Numbered from the stretch's first letter, positions 17,761-24,203 are shown. The stretch is 64,000 bases of DNA from Zoogloea sp041908905 (GCF_041908905.1 NZ_JAYREK010000001.1:248001-312000), one strand, 5' to 3'. Translations and numbers: made by a program. The notes: a model not told the origin generated them from the sequence alone.

Positions 17761-18978
17761 ATGCCCGAACCCCGCATCATCCCCATCGCCCCCCGCGCCG
17801 CCGCCCCCGGCGGCGGCGGGTGGGCCGCCCAGCTCACCGCCTCGCCGCCCCTCGCCCTCTACGTGCACTTCCCGTGGTGCGTGCAGAAGTGCCCCTACTG
17901 CGACTTCAACTCCCACGCCGTGCGGGACGAGGGCATCCCCGAAGCCGCCTACCTCGCCGCCCTCGTCGCCGACCTCGAGAGCGCGCTGCCGCAGATCTGG
18001 GGCCGGCGCGTGCACAGCGTCTTCATCGGCGGCGGCACCCCCAGCCTGCTCAGCCCCGACGGGCTGGATGAACTCCTCACCGCCATCCGCATGCGCGTGC
18101 AGCTCGACCCGATGGCCGAGATCACCCTCGAAGCCAACCCCGGCACCGTCGACGCCGGCCGCTTCAAGGCCTTCCGCCAGGCCGGCGTCAACCGCCTGTC
18201 GGTGGGCATCCAGAGCTTCGACGAACACCACCTCAAGGCCCTCGGGCGCATCCACGGCCGCGCCGACGCCATCGCCGCCGCCGAAGCCGCCCTCACCCAC
18301 TTCGAGGCCGTCAACCTCGACCTGATGTACGCCCTGCCCGGCCAGACCCTCGCCGAGGCCGAAGCCGACCTCGCCACCGCCCTCGCCCTGGGGCCCGGCC
18401 ACCTGTCCTGCTACCACCTCACCCTCGAGCCCAACACCGCCTTCGCCGCCAACCCGCCCGAAGTGCCCGACCCCGACGCCTCCGCCGACATGCAGGACGC
18501 CATCGAGGCTCGCCTCGCCGCTGCCGGCTACCGCCATTACGAGACCTCCGCCTTCGCCAAGCCCGGCCGCGAATGCCGCCACAACCTCAACTACTGGAGC
18601 TTCGGCGACTACCTCGGCATCGGCGCCGGCGCCCACGGCAAGCTGTCCTCCCACGAGGGCATCCATCGCGAGACCCGCCCCAAGCACCCCGCCGCCTACC
18701 TCGCCGCCCACCAGAGCGGCCAGTTCGTGCAGGAACGCCGCAACCTCGGCGCCGCCGAACTGCCCTTCGAGTTCATGATGAACGCCCTGCGCCTCAACCA
18801 GGGCTTCCCGCGCCGGCTGTTCACCGAACGCACCGGCCTGCCCTTCGAAGCCGCCGAGCCCGGGCTTTTGAAGGCCCGCCAGCAGGGCCTCGTCGAAATC
18901 GACGGCGACATCATCCGGCCGACCACGCGGGGGCGGCATTTTTTGAATGAGCTGTTGATGTTGTTTCTGGCGGAGTGA
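17761..18978 (+). CDS. hemW: Radical SAM protein HemW
   Basis: HemW is a coproporphyrinogen oxidase-like radical SAM protein that in studied bacteria acts as a heme chaperone rather than as HemN. The 405-aa sequence has the cluster-binding CVQKCPYCDFNSH (CxxxCxxC) near residue 40, GGGTPSLL near 90 and the FEFMMNALRL block near the C-terminus. The N-terminal 25 residues are Pro/Ala/Gly-rich and poorly conserved. It begins 22 bp after rdgB. Confidence 0.95.
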   Translation: MPEPRIIPIAPRAAAPGGGGWAAQLTASPPLALYVHFPWCVQKCPYCDFNSHAVRDEGIPEAAYLAALVADLESALPQIWGRRVHSVFIGGGTPSLLSPDGLDELLTAIRMRVQLDPMAEITLEANPGTVDAGRFKAFRQAGVNRLSVGIQSFDEHHLKALGRIHGRADAIAAAEAALTHFEAVNLDLMYALPGQTLAEAEADLATALALGPGHLSCYHLTLEPNTAFAANPPEVPDPDASADMQDAIEARLAAAGYRHYETSAFAKPGRECRHNLNYWSFGDYLGIGAGAHGKLSSHEGIHRETRPKHPAAYLAAHQSGQFVQERRNLGAAELPFEFMMNALRLNQGFPRRLFTERTGLPFEAAEPGLLKARQQGLVEIDGDIIRPTTRGRHFLNELLMLFLAE

Positions 18979-19004
18979 GGGCGGGCGGATCCCGAGCGAC
19001 AGAG

Positions 19005-19040
19005 CGTAGGTCGGGTTCGCGCAGCGCAACCCGACATCCC
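19005..19040. repeat. REP-like palindromic repeat, copy 1
   Basis: The sequence gtaggtcgggtt, a short spacer and aacccgacatcc form a hairpin. A second copy in the opposite orientation lies at 23665-23702, so the two bracket the accessory island. Elements of this type are dispersed between genes in many proteobacterial chromosomes. This copy lies after hemW and could also affect its mRNA end. Confidence 0.7.
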
Positions 19041-19161
19041 ATGGCCGGCATCGCTCCCCCTGGCATCGCCCCGGACGCCCCCCCCGCCATGCCGCCACGC
19101 TCCCACTGCGCGGGATCGATCTTTTACAATCGCATACCCTTACGCGATTTGAGAGTCACCC

Positions 19162-19854
19162 ATGGCAAAGTTCCTGAACACCAGCGCAACCAATTACTTC
19201 CTCGAAGAACTGATCAAGGAGGCCAGGGACAGGCTGATCCTCATCAGCCCCTTCCTCAAGCTCAACGACCGCATCAAGGAGCTGCTGGCCGACAAGAACC
19301 GCCTCAAGATCGACGTCCGCATCGTCTATGGCAAGAGCGAGCTGCAGCCCGAAGAGATCAACTGGCTCAAGGAGCTCACCTACGTCCGCACCAGCTTCTG
19401 CAAGAACCTGCACGCCAAGTGCTACATGAACGAAGAGCTGTGCATCGTCACCAGCCTGAACCTCTACGAATTCAGCCAGATCAACAACAACGAGATGGGC
19501 GTGCTGATCCGCCGCAGCGACGACGCCGAACTCTACAAGGACGCCTACGAAGAGGCGCAGCGCATCATCCGCATCAGCGACGAGGTGCGGATCTCCCTCG
19601 AACGCGTGGCGACCGAGCCGGAGAGCAAGCCCGAAACGGAGGAAAGCTCCGACAAGCTCACCTCCTCCAAGCTGGCGCAAAAGCTCGGCCTGAAGACGGC
19701 GGAGCTGCTCGAGAAGCTCATCGCGACAGGCCATCTCGAAGTCCGCGACGGCAAGAACTACCTCACCGGCCGAGGCAAGGAAGCCGGCGGCGAGTTCCGC
19801 ATGAGCCCGAAGTTTGGCCCGTATTTCCTGTGGCCGGAGAGCTTCAAGCCCTGA
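19162..19854 (+). CDS. PLD-like domain protein with a C-terminal helical domain
   Basis: The 230-aa protein has one phospholipase-D/nuclease half-motif, HAKCYMNEELCIVTSLNL near residue 94, where His and Lys of HxK and the distal Ser/Asn are present. Two motifs form an active site, so this protein would act as a dimer, as Nuc-type nucleases do. The N-terminus (YFLEELIKEARDRLILISPF) is typical for PLD-like proteins associated with DNA damage or defence. The C-terminal 70 residues look like a winged-helix or SAP-like DNA-binding unit. Codon use is less GC-rich than the flanking housekeeping genes. Substrate unknown. Confidence 0.75.
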   Translation: MAKFLNTSATNYFLEELIKEARDRLILISPFLKLNDRIKELLADKNRLKIDVRIVYGKSELQPEEINWLKELTYVRTSFCKNLHAKCYMNEELCIVTSLNLYEFSQINNNEMGVLIRRSDDAELYKDAYEEAQRIIRISDEVRISLERVATEPESKPETEESSDKLTSSKLAQKLGLKTAELLEKLIATGHLEVRDGKNYLTGRGKEAGGEFRMSPKFGPYFLWPESFKP

Positions 19855-20116
19855 ACCCTCCCGGCGGGCGGCCGATGGCCGGCACCAGATCCTTCGGCGT
19901 CAGCCCGCCTTGCTCCATGCGGAACTTGATCGCCTCGACCGGATCGGGCAGGTCGATGGGAAAGTGTCTGGCCTCATACGCTTCGACCAGGGTCAGCAGC
20001 ACCTCGAAGCGATCCCCCTCCGGCGTGCCGGGCTCCGGCTCACTGTCGAAATACGCCGACACCTCGCCCAGGGCGGCCTGGTAGTCGGCGTCGGTGCGAA
20101 TCGGGCGGATTTCCAT
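19844..20116 (-). pseudogene. HigA-like antitoxin, 3'-truncated
   Basis: The product starts MEIRPIRTDADYQAALGEV and matches the N-terminal half of HigA-type antitoxins through the block AIKFRMEQGGLTPKDLVPAIG, after which intact relatives continue into the second half of an XRE-type helix-turn-helix. Here the frame ends after nine unrelated residues, inside the end of the convergent PLD-like gene. The DNA-binding motif is therefore incomplete and no toxin gene is adjacent. Two upstream in-frame ATGs (to 20140) are possible starts. It lies beyond the last attC and reads in the cassette direction, so it may be the broken distal cassette. Confidence 0.7.
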
Positions 20117-20229
20117 GTCAGCACTCATATCGCGGCGCACAAGAGACGGTCGCGGCAGTCGGAAGCAGTGGATCTGCTGAAAGTCTGGAGACGACCCAGA
20201 GCAGCCGTAGAGCTTTTGGGAAAGCTGTC

Positions 20230-20301
20230 ATTCAACGTCGGACGTAACCGGACGGCAAAAAGCGCAGCTTTTTGACGGTCCGGTTGACGGACTTGTTATG
20301 T
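20230..20301 (-). other. attC recombination site A
   Basis: A 72-bp imperfect palindrome with the outer cores acataac (R'') and gttgaat (R', an exact GTTRRRY) on the minus strand, and inner arms aaccgga and tccggtt. The TAA stop of the upstream cassette gene lies in R''. The central part (gacggcaaaaagcgcagc and its mirror) is nearly identical to that of attC B. Confidence 0.85.
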
Positions 20302-20715
20302 TGCACGACGCACCCCTAGCAACACTGCTTCGAGGTCTGCTTGGGCTACCGATGAACTACCGAGCGTGTCTTGGCGCATTGCAGCCACCATATCGGTGAA
20401 GGCGCTGCACTGTTCATTGGTATTCATAGCAGCGCCCAAGCGTTCAAATGATGCAAATGCTGAAATGACGGCGGGGGCACCGTAGAGTGAGATTCTGCAT
20501 TTGGCATCTGCGGTTTTGGCGCCTAGCTGCCGCCCTTCTGTTGAGTTTTTTTGGTGCCCGAGATTCGCGTGCTCACTTACGCACTGCAAATAGTCAGAGT
20601 ATGCCTTTGCTCGGAGGTCGCGCTGGTGCTTCTTATTGTCGAGGTGCCGGGTGAACAGGAACTGCAATACAGCTCCGACTACAAGACCAATTAACGAAAA
20701 GACGGCGGTATTCAC
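20296..20715 (-). CDS. Cassette protein with one N-terminal membrane helix
   Basis: The 139-aa product, GTG start at 20715 with ggag five bases upstream, begins MNTAVFSLIGLVVGAVLQFL, a single membrane anchor. A basic patch (HLDNKKHQRDLRAKAY) and a soluble helical domain follow. Short anchored proteins of this architecture occur repeatedly in integron cassettes, with unknown function. No catalytic motif is visible. The stop codon lies inside attC A, so this is a single-gene cassette transcribed from the attI side. Confidence 0.8.
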   Translation of the reverse strand: MNTAVFSLIGLVVGAVLQFLFTRHLDNKKHQRDLRAKAYSDYLQCVSEHANLGHQKNSTEGRQLGAKTADAKCRISLYGAPAVISAFASFERLGAAMNTNEQCSAFTDMVAAMRQDTLGSSSVAQADLEAVLLGVRRAT

Positions 20716-20730
20716 CAAGTCTCCTTTGCA

Positions 20731-20802
20731 ACATAACGTGCTAGCTCAGCCGACGGCAAAAAGCGTAGCTTTTTGACGGTCGGCTGGAGCGTAATGTTAG
20801 CC
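20731..20802 (-). other. attC recombination site B
   Basis: A 72-bp palindrome on the minus strand with R'' ggctaac, containing the TAA stop of the cassette gene, and R' gttatgt. The inner arms cagccgac and gtcggctg pair perfectly, and the stem continues into gtcaaaaagc. It matches attC A in length and central stem, so the two cassettes probably came from a common pool. Confidence 0.9.
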
Positions 20803-21189
20803 AGCCTCAGACTCGTCATTGACGGCTACATCAGGGCGCCGAGCACGCGATAACGAAGACAACAGAGAGGACAGTTCGTTGTCACCATTGGGGCCAGGGT
20901 AACGGAATGCGCTCAGCAAATTACCAATTTTGGAGCTTGCACGATAAATGCGCACATAGCCTTCTTGATTGTCTTTAATAGACGGAAAAACGACGAAGCC
21001 CCGTTCTTGTAGGCAACTTTCAAAACTTTCAGCTGCGGTACCTGTGGAAACACGCGCTCCGTCCCCTGCGGTAGCTTTCATCATTGCGTCAAGCTCAGAA
21101 ATGGCGTAGCTCTTGAACGCAAGACGCCAAGCATTCATGTAATTGGCTAATTCGCGTGCTACAGCCATGTATTGATCTCGTGTTGTCAT
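20797..21189 (-). CDS. Cassette protein, unknown function (130 aa)
   Basis: A soluble protein starting MTTRDQYMAVARELANYMNAW, largely helical in its first half, with a middle segment (QERGFVVFPSIKDNQEGYVRIYR) that looks like beta strands. A ribosome site (aaggag) lies 6 bases before the ATG. No family is recognised and no catalytic pattern is seen. The stop lies inside attC B, which marks it as the gene of a single cassette. The AT-rich codon use differs from the chromosome around it. Confidence 0.82.
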   Translation of the reverse strand: MTTRDQYMAVARELANYMNAWRLAFKSYAISELDAMMKATAGDGARVSTGTAAESFESCLQERGFVVFPSIKDNQEGYVRIYRASSKIGNLLSAFRYPGPNGDNELSSLLSSLSRARRPDVAVNDESEAG

Positions 21190-21223
21190 GTAGTACTCCT
21201 TGTTGAAAAAAATCGAGGGGGAT

Positions 21224-21281
21224 GGCTAACGTTTGAGTTCAGCGGCTGCCGAAGGCTGTCCGCTGGAACGAAAGGTTATAC
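21224..21281 (-). other. attC recombination site C
   Basis: A 58-bp palindrome on the minus strand: R'' gtataac, L'' cagcggac, a short loop, L' gccgctgaactcaaa and R' gttagcc. The gctgaactcaaacgttag end is close to attC ends of class 1 cassettes. The TAA of the preceding gene lies in R''. It is shorter and of a different stem sequence than attC A and B. Confidence 0.9.
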
Positions 21282-21713
21282 CCCTTGTGCCACTTTGGCT
21301 GGCTGCTTGGTTACCTGCGCCCATGTGGCCGCCTCCTTTGAAATGAGTGACTCGACCCGCTGGACAAGTGACTGGAACCGTTCTTGATCTGCGTAGGGCC
21401 CACTCCGTGTAGCAAACAAGAACTTCTCGTGCTTGAGTTGTTCGGAGGTGACCCGGTACTGAATCCAGTTCTCGTGGTATTTGAACAGGGAGCCTGCCGC
21501 CGCAGCGAGTGCAATCATTACCCCCAGTGCACCGACAATCCATTGGCCGCCCGGAATCTTCTCTCCCATACCCGATAGGAACGGGATCAAGGCAGCCGCA
21601 ATGATTTCTACTAAACGTAGCGCCTTGTACCGTGTTTGACAGGACGAACTCTTTCTCGAATACCAGTCGATTTGATTGTCAAGCCGTTCGGAGACGTATT
21701 CTTCTTCTGTCAT
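21276..21713 (-). CDS. DUF4231/SLATT-like two-helix membrane protein
   Basis: The 145-aa product starts MTEEEYVSERLDNQIDWY, then a basic helix (RKSSSCQTRYKALRLVEI) leads into two membrane helices, roughly residues 35-50 and 60-78, followed by a cytoplasmic helical tail. This layout matches the DUF4231 / SLATT type of two-TM proteins, proposed in the literature to be membrane effectors of nucleotide-signalling conflict systems. The ATG overlaps the stop of the TIR-like gene upstream (ATGA), so the two are coupled and share one cassette. I infer that it is the pore or membrane partner of the TIR-like protein. Confidence 0.75.
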   Translation of the reverse strand: MTEEEYVSERLDNQIDWYSRKSSSCQTRYKALRLVEIIAAALIPFLSGMGEKIPGGQWIVGALGVMIALAAAAGSLFKYHENWIQYRVTSEQLKHEKFLFATRSGPYADQERFQSLVQRVESLISKEAATWAQVTKQPAKVAQGV

Positions 21714-22120
21714 GTGTAGAGTCTCACTGCGTTGATGACGCTTGCGCGGTTCCAACCAACAGGATCGCAGACTGAAGCGTCTTGAACAATTTGAGGGACT
21801 CGTTCTTGCGCCCAAGGCCGAATACCGATGATCGTCTTGTTCATCCGTTGCGCCTCTTTGATTTCATACTCAATCCAGGCACTGTGCGCCGCATACATAC
21901 CACCAAGAACAAGCACAACCTGAGCGGGTGAGATTTGGCGCGTCATGCCATCGCTAAGACCTCTCGAAGTCTTGTCTGGGAGCGCATCGTGACTGGGTAC
22001 GCTGCAATTGCTCCAAGAAAAGTTGGGTTCCTCATTGAACCAATTTACGAGCGTCCAGTAGTGCTCGTTGTAGGACCACGCGTGGCTGATAAAAATCATT
22101 CGATTCTTGAGTGCGGGCAC
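21710..22120 (-). CDS. TIR-like (ThsB/DUF1863-type) domain protein
   Basis: The 136-aa protein is a single TIR-like fold: MIFISHAWSYNEHYWTLVNW at the start, a Ser/acidic stretch WSNCSVPSHDALP, then VVLVLGGMYAAHSAWIEYEI and KTIIGIRPWAQERVP. These are the strand-and-loop blocks of the MTH538/ThsB TIR-like group, whose Thoeris members sense phage and make a cyclic-ADP-ribose-type signal. A GTG at 22120 follows aaggagg by four bases; the Met at 22099 is an alternative start. It is the first cassette gene after attI and is coupled to the DUF4231-like gene. Confidence 0.82.
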   Translation of the reverse strand: MPALKNRMIFISHAWSYNEHYWTLVNWFNEEPNFSWSNCSVPSHDALPDKTSRGLSDGMTRQISPAQVVLVLGGMYAAHSAWIEYEIKEAQRMNKTIIGIRPWAQERVPQIVQDASVCDPVGWNRASVINAVRLYT

Positions 22121-22135
22121 ATTGCCTCCTTAGGG

Positions 22136-22190
22136 GTATAACTTTGTTTTAGGGCGACAGTTCTGCCGCATAACATTGGGATGCCGGATA
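22136..22190 (-). other. attI site closely related to attI1 of class 1 integrons
   Basis: On the minus strand the sequence runs aatgttatgcggcagaactg followed by tcgccctaaaacaaagttat, with crossover core gttatac at 22142-22136. From gtcgcc to agtta it matches the attI1 sequence of class 1 integrons base for base as I remember it, and the preceding atgttaygc-gcag block also agrees. No attC-like outer arm is present upstream, so it is an attI, not a cassette end. A candidate cassette promoter (ttgcat, 17 bp, tctaaa) lies at about 22211-22239. Confidence 0.85.
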
Positions 22191-22622
22191 ACATGTTCTG
22201 CAACCTTCTGTTTAGAAGAAGAAATATCGCGCAATGCAAGATAACAACGCCGGTAAAGCAGCAGCCGGCATGGTGTGTGGTCTGATCGATTCCGGACACA
22301 GGCGTTTAGCATACCCTCCCGCCGCAATGACCGCTATCCGGATCGATTGATGACCGGCCGGTTGTGGCCGTACCCAGACCTCCAGTATCAACCCATACTG
22401 CATGGCAAGGCAATTGTGCGTCGCAACACCTCCAGTCATCAACGCAGTCTGCCCATCCAAAATAAGTCAGCGTCCCCATCCGACAGACGCACTCAGCTGA
22501 CCCATGCCGTTCACCGGTTGCCCCAGCTGCCCGTCTGCTCCAGCCCCGTACTCCCGACGAGCAGCTTGATTCTGCCGCCTACTGACTCCCACCCCACAGC
22601 CCCACTCATGACATCAACACAT

Positions 22623-22698
22623 TGAAAACTTATTTACATATCCATTACAAATTCTCCTACAATCCCCCGGCGCATTCGGGGGCGCGCGAAGGCCCCCG
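22623..22698 (+). promoter_or_regulatory. Candidate promoter and leader hairpin of the 159-aa hypothetical gene
   Basis: ttgaaa at 22623 and tacaaa at 22646 are separated by 17 bp in an AT-rich patch, a plausible sigma-70 promoter. The leader then has three complementary tracts, cccccgg, cgggggc and gcccccgg (hairpin 22677-22698), which could form alternative stems before the start at 22725. The remaining sequence from 22200 to 22620 contains no recognisable gene. Confidence 0.45.
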
Positions 22699-22724
22699 GT
22701 TTCAATGATCCGGAGGCTATGCCC

Positions 22725-23201
22725 ATGTCCCAGAACATCGTTTCGATCTCCCTTTCCAACGACGATCTCGCCGCCATCCGCGGCATGCTGGCCGGGCTTG
22801 AGGACAAGCTCAGCGCGATGGTCGAGCTGACGGCGGCGCAGCGGCTGGAGCTGGTGAAAATGGGGCCGACGTCGGAAGCCTTCGTGCGCCAGAGCCTCGC
22901 GACGCTGGAGCAGGACCCGGACATCCTGCCGCGCAGCTTCGACCTCGAAGAGATGCAGCGCGACCTGAAGGCCCTCGATGATCTGCGGCCGATCTTCAGC
23001 CGGTTGCGTCAGCTCGGCGGCCGGGCGGCGGACACCGAGCGGGCGCTGGGCAGCGACCTGTACAGCGCGGCACTGGCGGCCTACCGCTTCGCCAAGGCCG
23101 CCGATGGCAGCGCGGTGGCCGACGCGCTGCGGGAGCACGGCGCCGAGCGCTTTGCCAGCACCGGCAAGCGCAGCCCGGCCCCCGAAGACACCCCGAACTG
23201 A
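22725..23201 (+). CDS. Conserved hypothetical protein (158 aa)
   Basis: The protein begins MSQNIVSISLSNDDLAAIRG and is almost wholly alpha-helical. The block LVKMGPTSEAFVRQSLATL followed by PDILPRSFDLEEMQRDL recurs in a family of uncharacterised bacterial proteins I recall from many phyla, none with a known role. No membrane segment or catalytic motif is visible. The start is the second ATG because ggagg lies 8 bases before it; the first ATG is only two bases after ggagg. A 21-bp dyad-repeat array begins about 40 bp after its stop. Confidence 0.75.
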   Translation: MSQNIVSISLSNDDLAAIRGMLAGLEDKLSAMVELTAAQRLELVKMGPTSEAFVRQSLATLEQDPDILPRSFDLEEMQRDLKALDDLRPIFSRLRQLGGRAADTERALGSDLYSAALAAYRFAKAADGSAVADALREHGAERFASTGKRSPAPEDTPN

Positions 23202-23242
23202 CACCACAGCCTGCACCACTCGCCCGGGCCTGCCCCCCGAGC

Positions 23243-23560
23243 CATCCTTGCGATGGCTCGTCGCATTTTCTGGATGGCTTCTCCCATCCCGCCGCAAGGT
23301 CCTGCCATCTACGGGATGGGACGCTCCATTTCCTGCAATACCCCCGCCCATCCTGCAGCTGGCTGCTTCCATCTCCGACACGGACGCGCCCATCCGGCAG
23401 ATGGCTTCGCGCATCCCGCCGATGGCTCCCTCCATCCTCGATGGCAGCACAGGCCATCGCCACGACGGGCCATCCCGTCGGCGCGACGGAAGAAGCCATC
23501 AAGCTGACGGACACACCCACCGCCGGGATGGAAGAGCCCATCTCCATCGGGCAATCAGCC
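23243..23560. repeat. Array of about 15 degenerate 21-bp dyad repeats
   Basis: The trinucleotide cat (usually in ccatc) recurs at 23243, 23264, 23285, 23306, 23327, 23349, 23370, 23391, 23412, 23433, 23455, 23497, 23518 and 23539. The spacing is 21 bp with two steps of 22. Many units also carry gatgg five bases after ccatc, so the consensus is close to ccatccngcagatggctnc, a dyad. The 1-bp slips break any single reading frame, which argues against coding. The rest of 23202-24203 holds no gene that I can support. Confidence 0.8.
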
Positions 23561-23664
23561 CGCTGGCCAGACCTGCAGCCCGCAGATGGAAGCCTGCGGT
23601 GATCCGGCACAACGAGCAACCGAAGCCACCGCGCAGAACAATGGCGTGTCGTTATTGCACGGGG

Positions 23665-23702
23665 GATGTCGGGTTACGCCCTGCGGGCTAACCCGACCTA
23701 CG
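23665..23702. repeat. REP-like palindromic repeat, copy 2 (inverted)
   Basis: The sequence gatgtcgggtta and taacccgacctacg enclose a short GC-rich loop. It matches the repeat at 19005-19040 but in the opposite orientation. The two copies flank the PLD, antitoxin, integron and dyad-repeat region. Confidence 0.75.
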
Positions 23703-23910
23703 CAGCCCCCATTACCCACTCCCTGTCCTTCGCCCTTCCGCCGATCACACCCGCACGCCCTGCAACACGCGGAGGTTCCGGAAAGCCCCTTCTGAGCCGC
23801 CGAGCAGCGCAGCAGCGGGCGGGGCCTTCCGGCGCAGCTGTCTGAGCCCGCGCAGCGGGCGAGTTCTGCGCCGGCCGCCCGATGCGAGCAGCGCAGGGGT
23901 CGCTTCTTTG

Positions 23911-23940
23911 CCTACTTTCTTGGCGACGCAAGAAAGTAGG
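23911..23940. repeat. Perfect 12-bp hairpin, dispersed-repeat type
   Basis: cctactttcttg and caagaaagtagg are perfect complements around the loop gcgacg. The surrounding gtcgcttctttg and the GC-rich stretch after it resemble a repeat I know from many betaproteobacterial and xanthomonad intergenic regions. It lies in a gene-free stretch and has no run of T on either side, so it is not a classical terminator. Confidence 0.6.
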
Positions 23941-24145
23941 CCGCCCGCTGGGCGTAGGCGGGGTTTCGCGAAGCATCGCTTCGCGCCGCCGAAGCCGGCC
24001 GGGCGTGCAAACCCGGCCGTGGAACCGCGACCCGGCCAATCCAAGGCCAAATAACGGAAAGCCCCAGGTCTCCATCAGCAAACAGAATGCAGCCAGGCGT
24101 GCCCACCCACCCGTGGAACCGGGCACCGGCCTCACCAGGGTGGAG

Positions 24146-24185
24146 GGCAGCGGGGGCGCCGCACACAGACGACGCCCCCGCTGCC
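24146..24185. terminator. 13-bp GC-rich hairpin after the GNAT gene
   Basis: ggcagcgggggcg and cgcccccgctgcc pair perfectly around a 14-base loop, 18 bp downstream of the stop of the leftward GNAT gene. No U-tract follows, so it may be a stabilising 3' structure or a weak terminator. Confidence 0.4.
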
Positions 24186-24203
24186 CGCCCCGGTGGAGCG
24201 CCC

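Larger units (their letters stand above)
20230..22190 (-). mobile_element. Integron remnant: attI plus cassette array without integrase
   Basis: On the minus strand the order is attI (22190-22136), a two-gene cassette (22120-21276) with its attC, a one-gene cassette (21189-20797) with attC, and a third (20715-20296) with attC. Three cassette genes end inside the R'' end of their attC, the hallmark of genuine cassettes. GC content is visibly lower than in the flanks. An intI gene should lie just beyond attI, divergent from the cassettes, but 22200-22720 encodes nothing of the kind. The array is an attI-bearing cluster lacking its integrase. Confidence 0.88.

Noticed and set aside
20140..20229. 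A fourth attC between the antitoxin fragment and attC A
   Set aside because: Short inverted stretches occur, but there is no outer core pair with the GTTRRRY and RYYYAAC pattern at a reasonable distance.
22096..22299. ATG at 22122 as the TIR-like gene start
   Set aside because: That ATG is in another frame and ends after seven codons; GTG at 22120 or ATG at 22099 opens the TIR-like frame.
22275..22625. Possible integrase or other gene to the right of attI
   Set aside because: The 116-residue frame has no tyrosine-recombinase motif, a poor ribosome site and random-looking composition.
23243..23560. CRISPR array
   Set aside because: The repeats are degenerate, contiguous and only 21 bp, with no distinct spacers and no cas genes.
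23202..23700. Heptad-repeat coiled-coil protein
   Set aside because: All frames show a seven-residue period because the DNA repeats every 21 bp, but two 22-bp steps shift the frame and no ribosome site or long stable frame exists.
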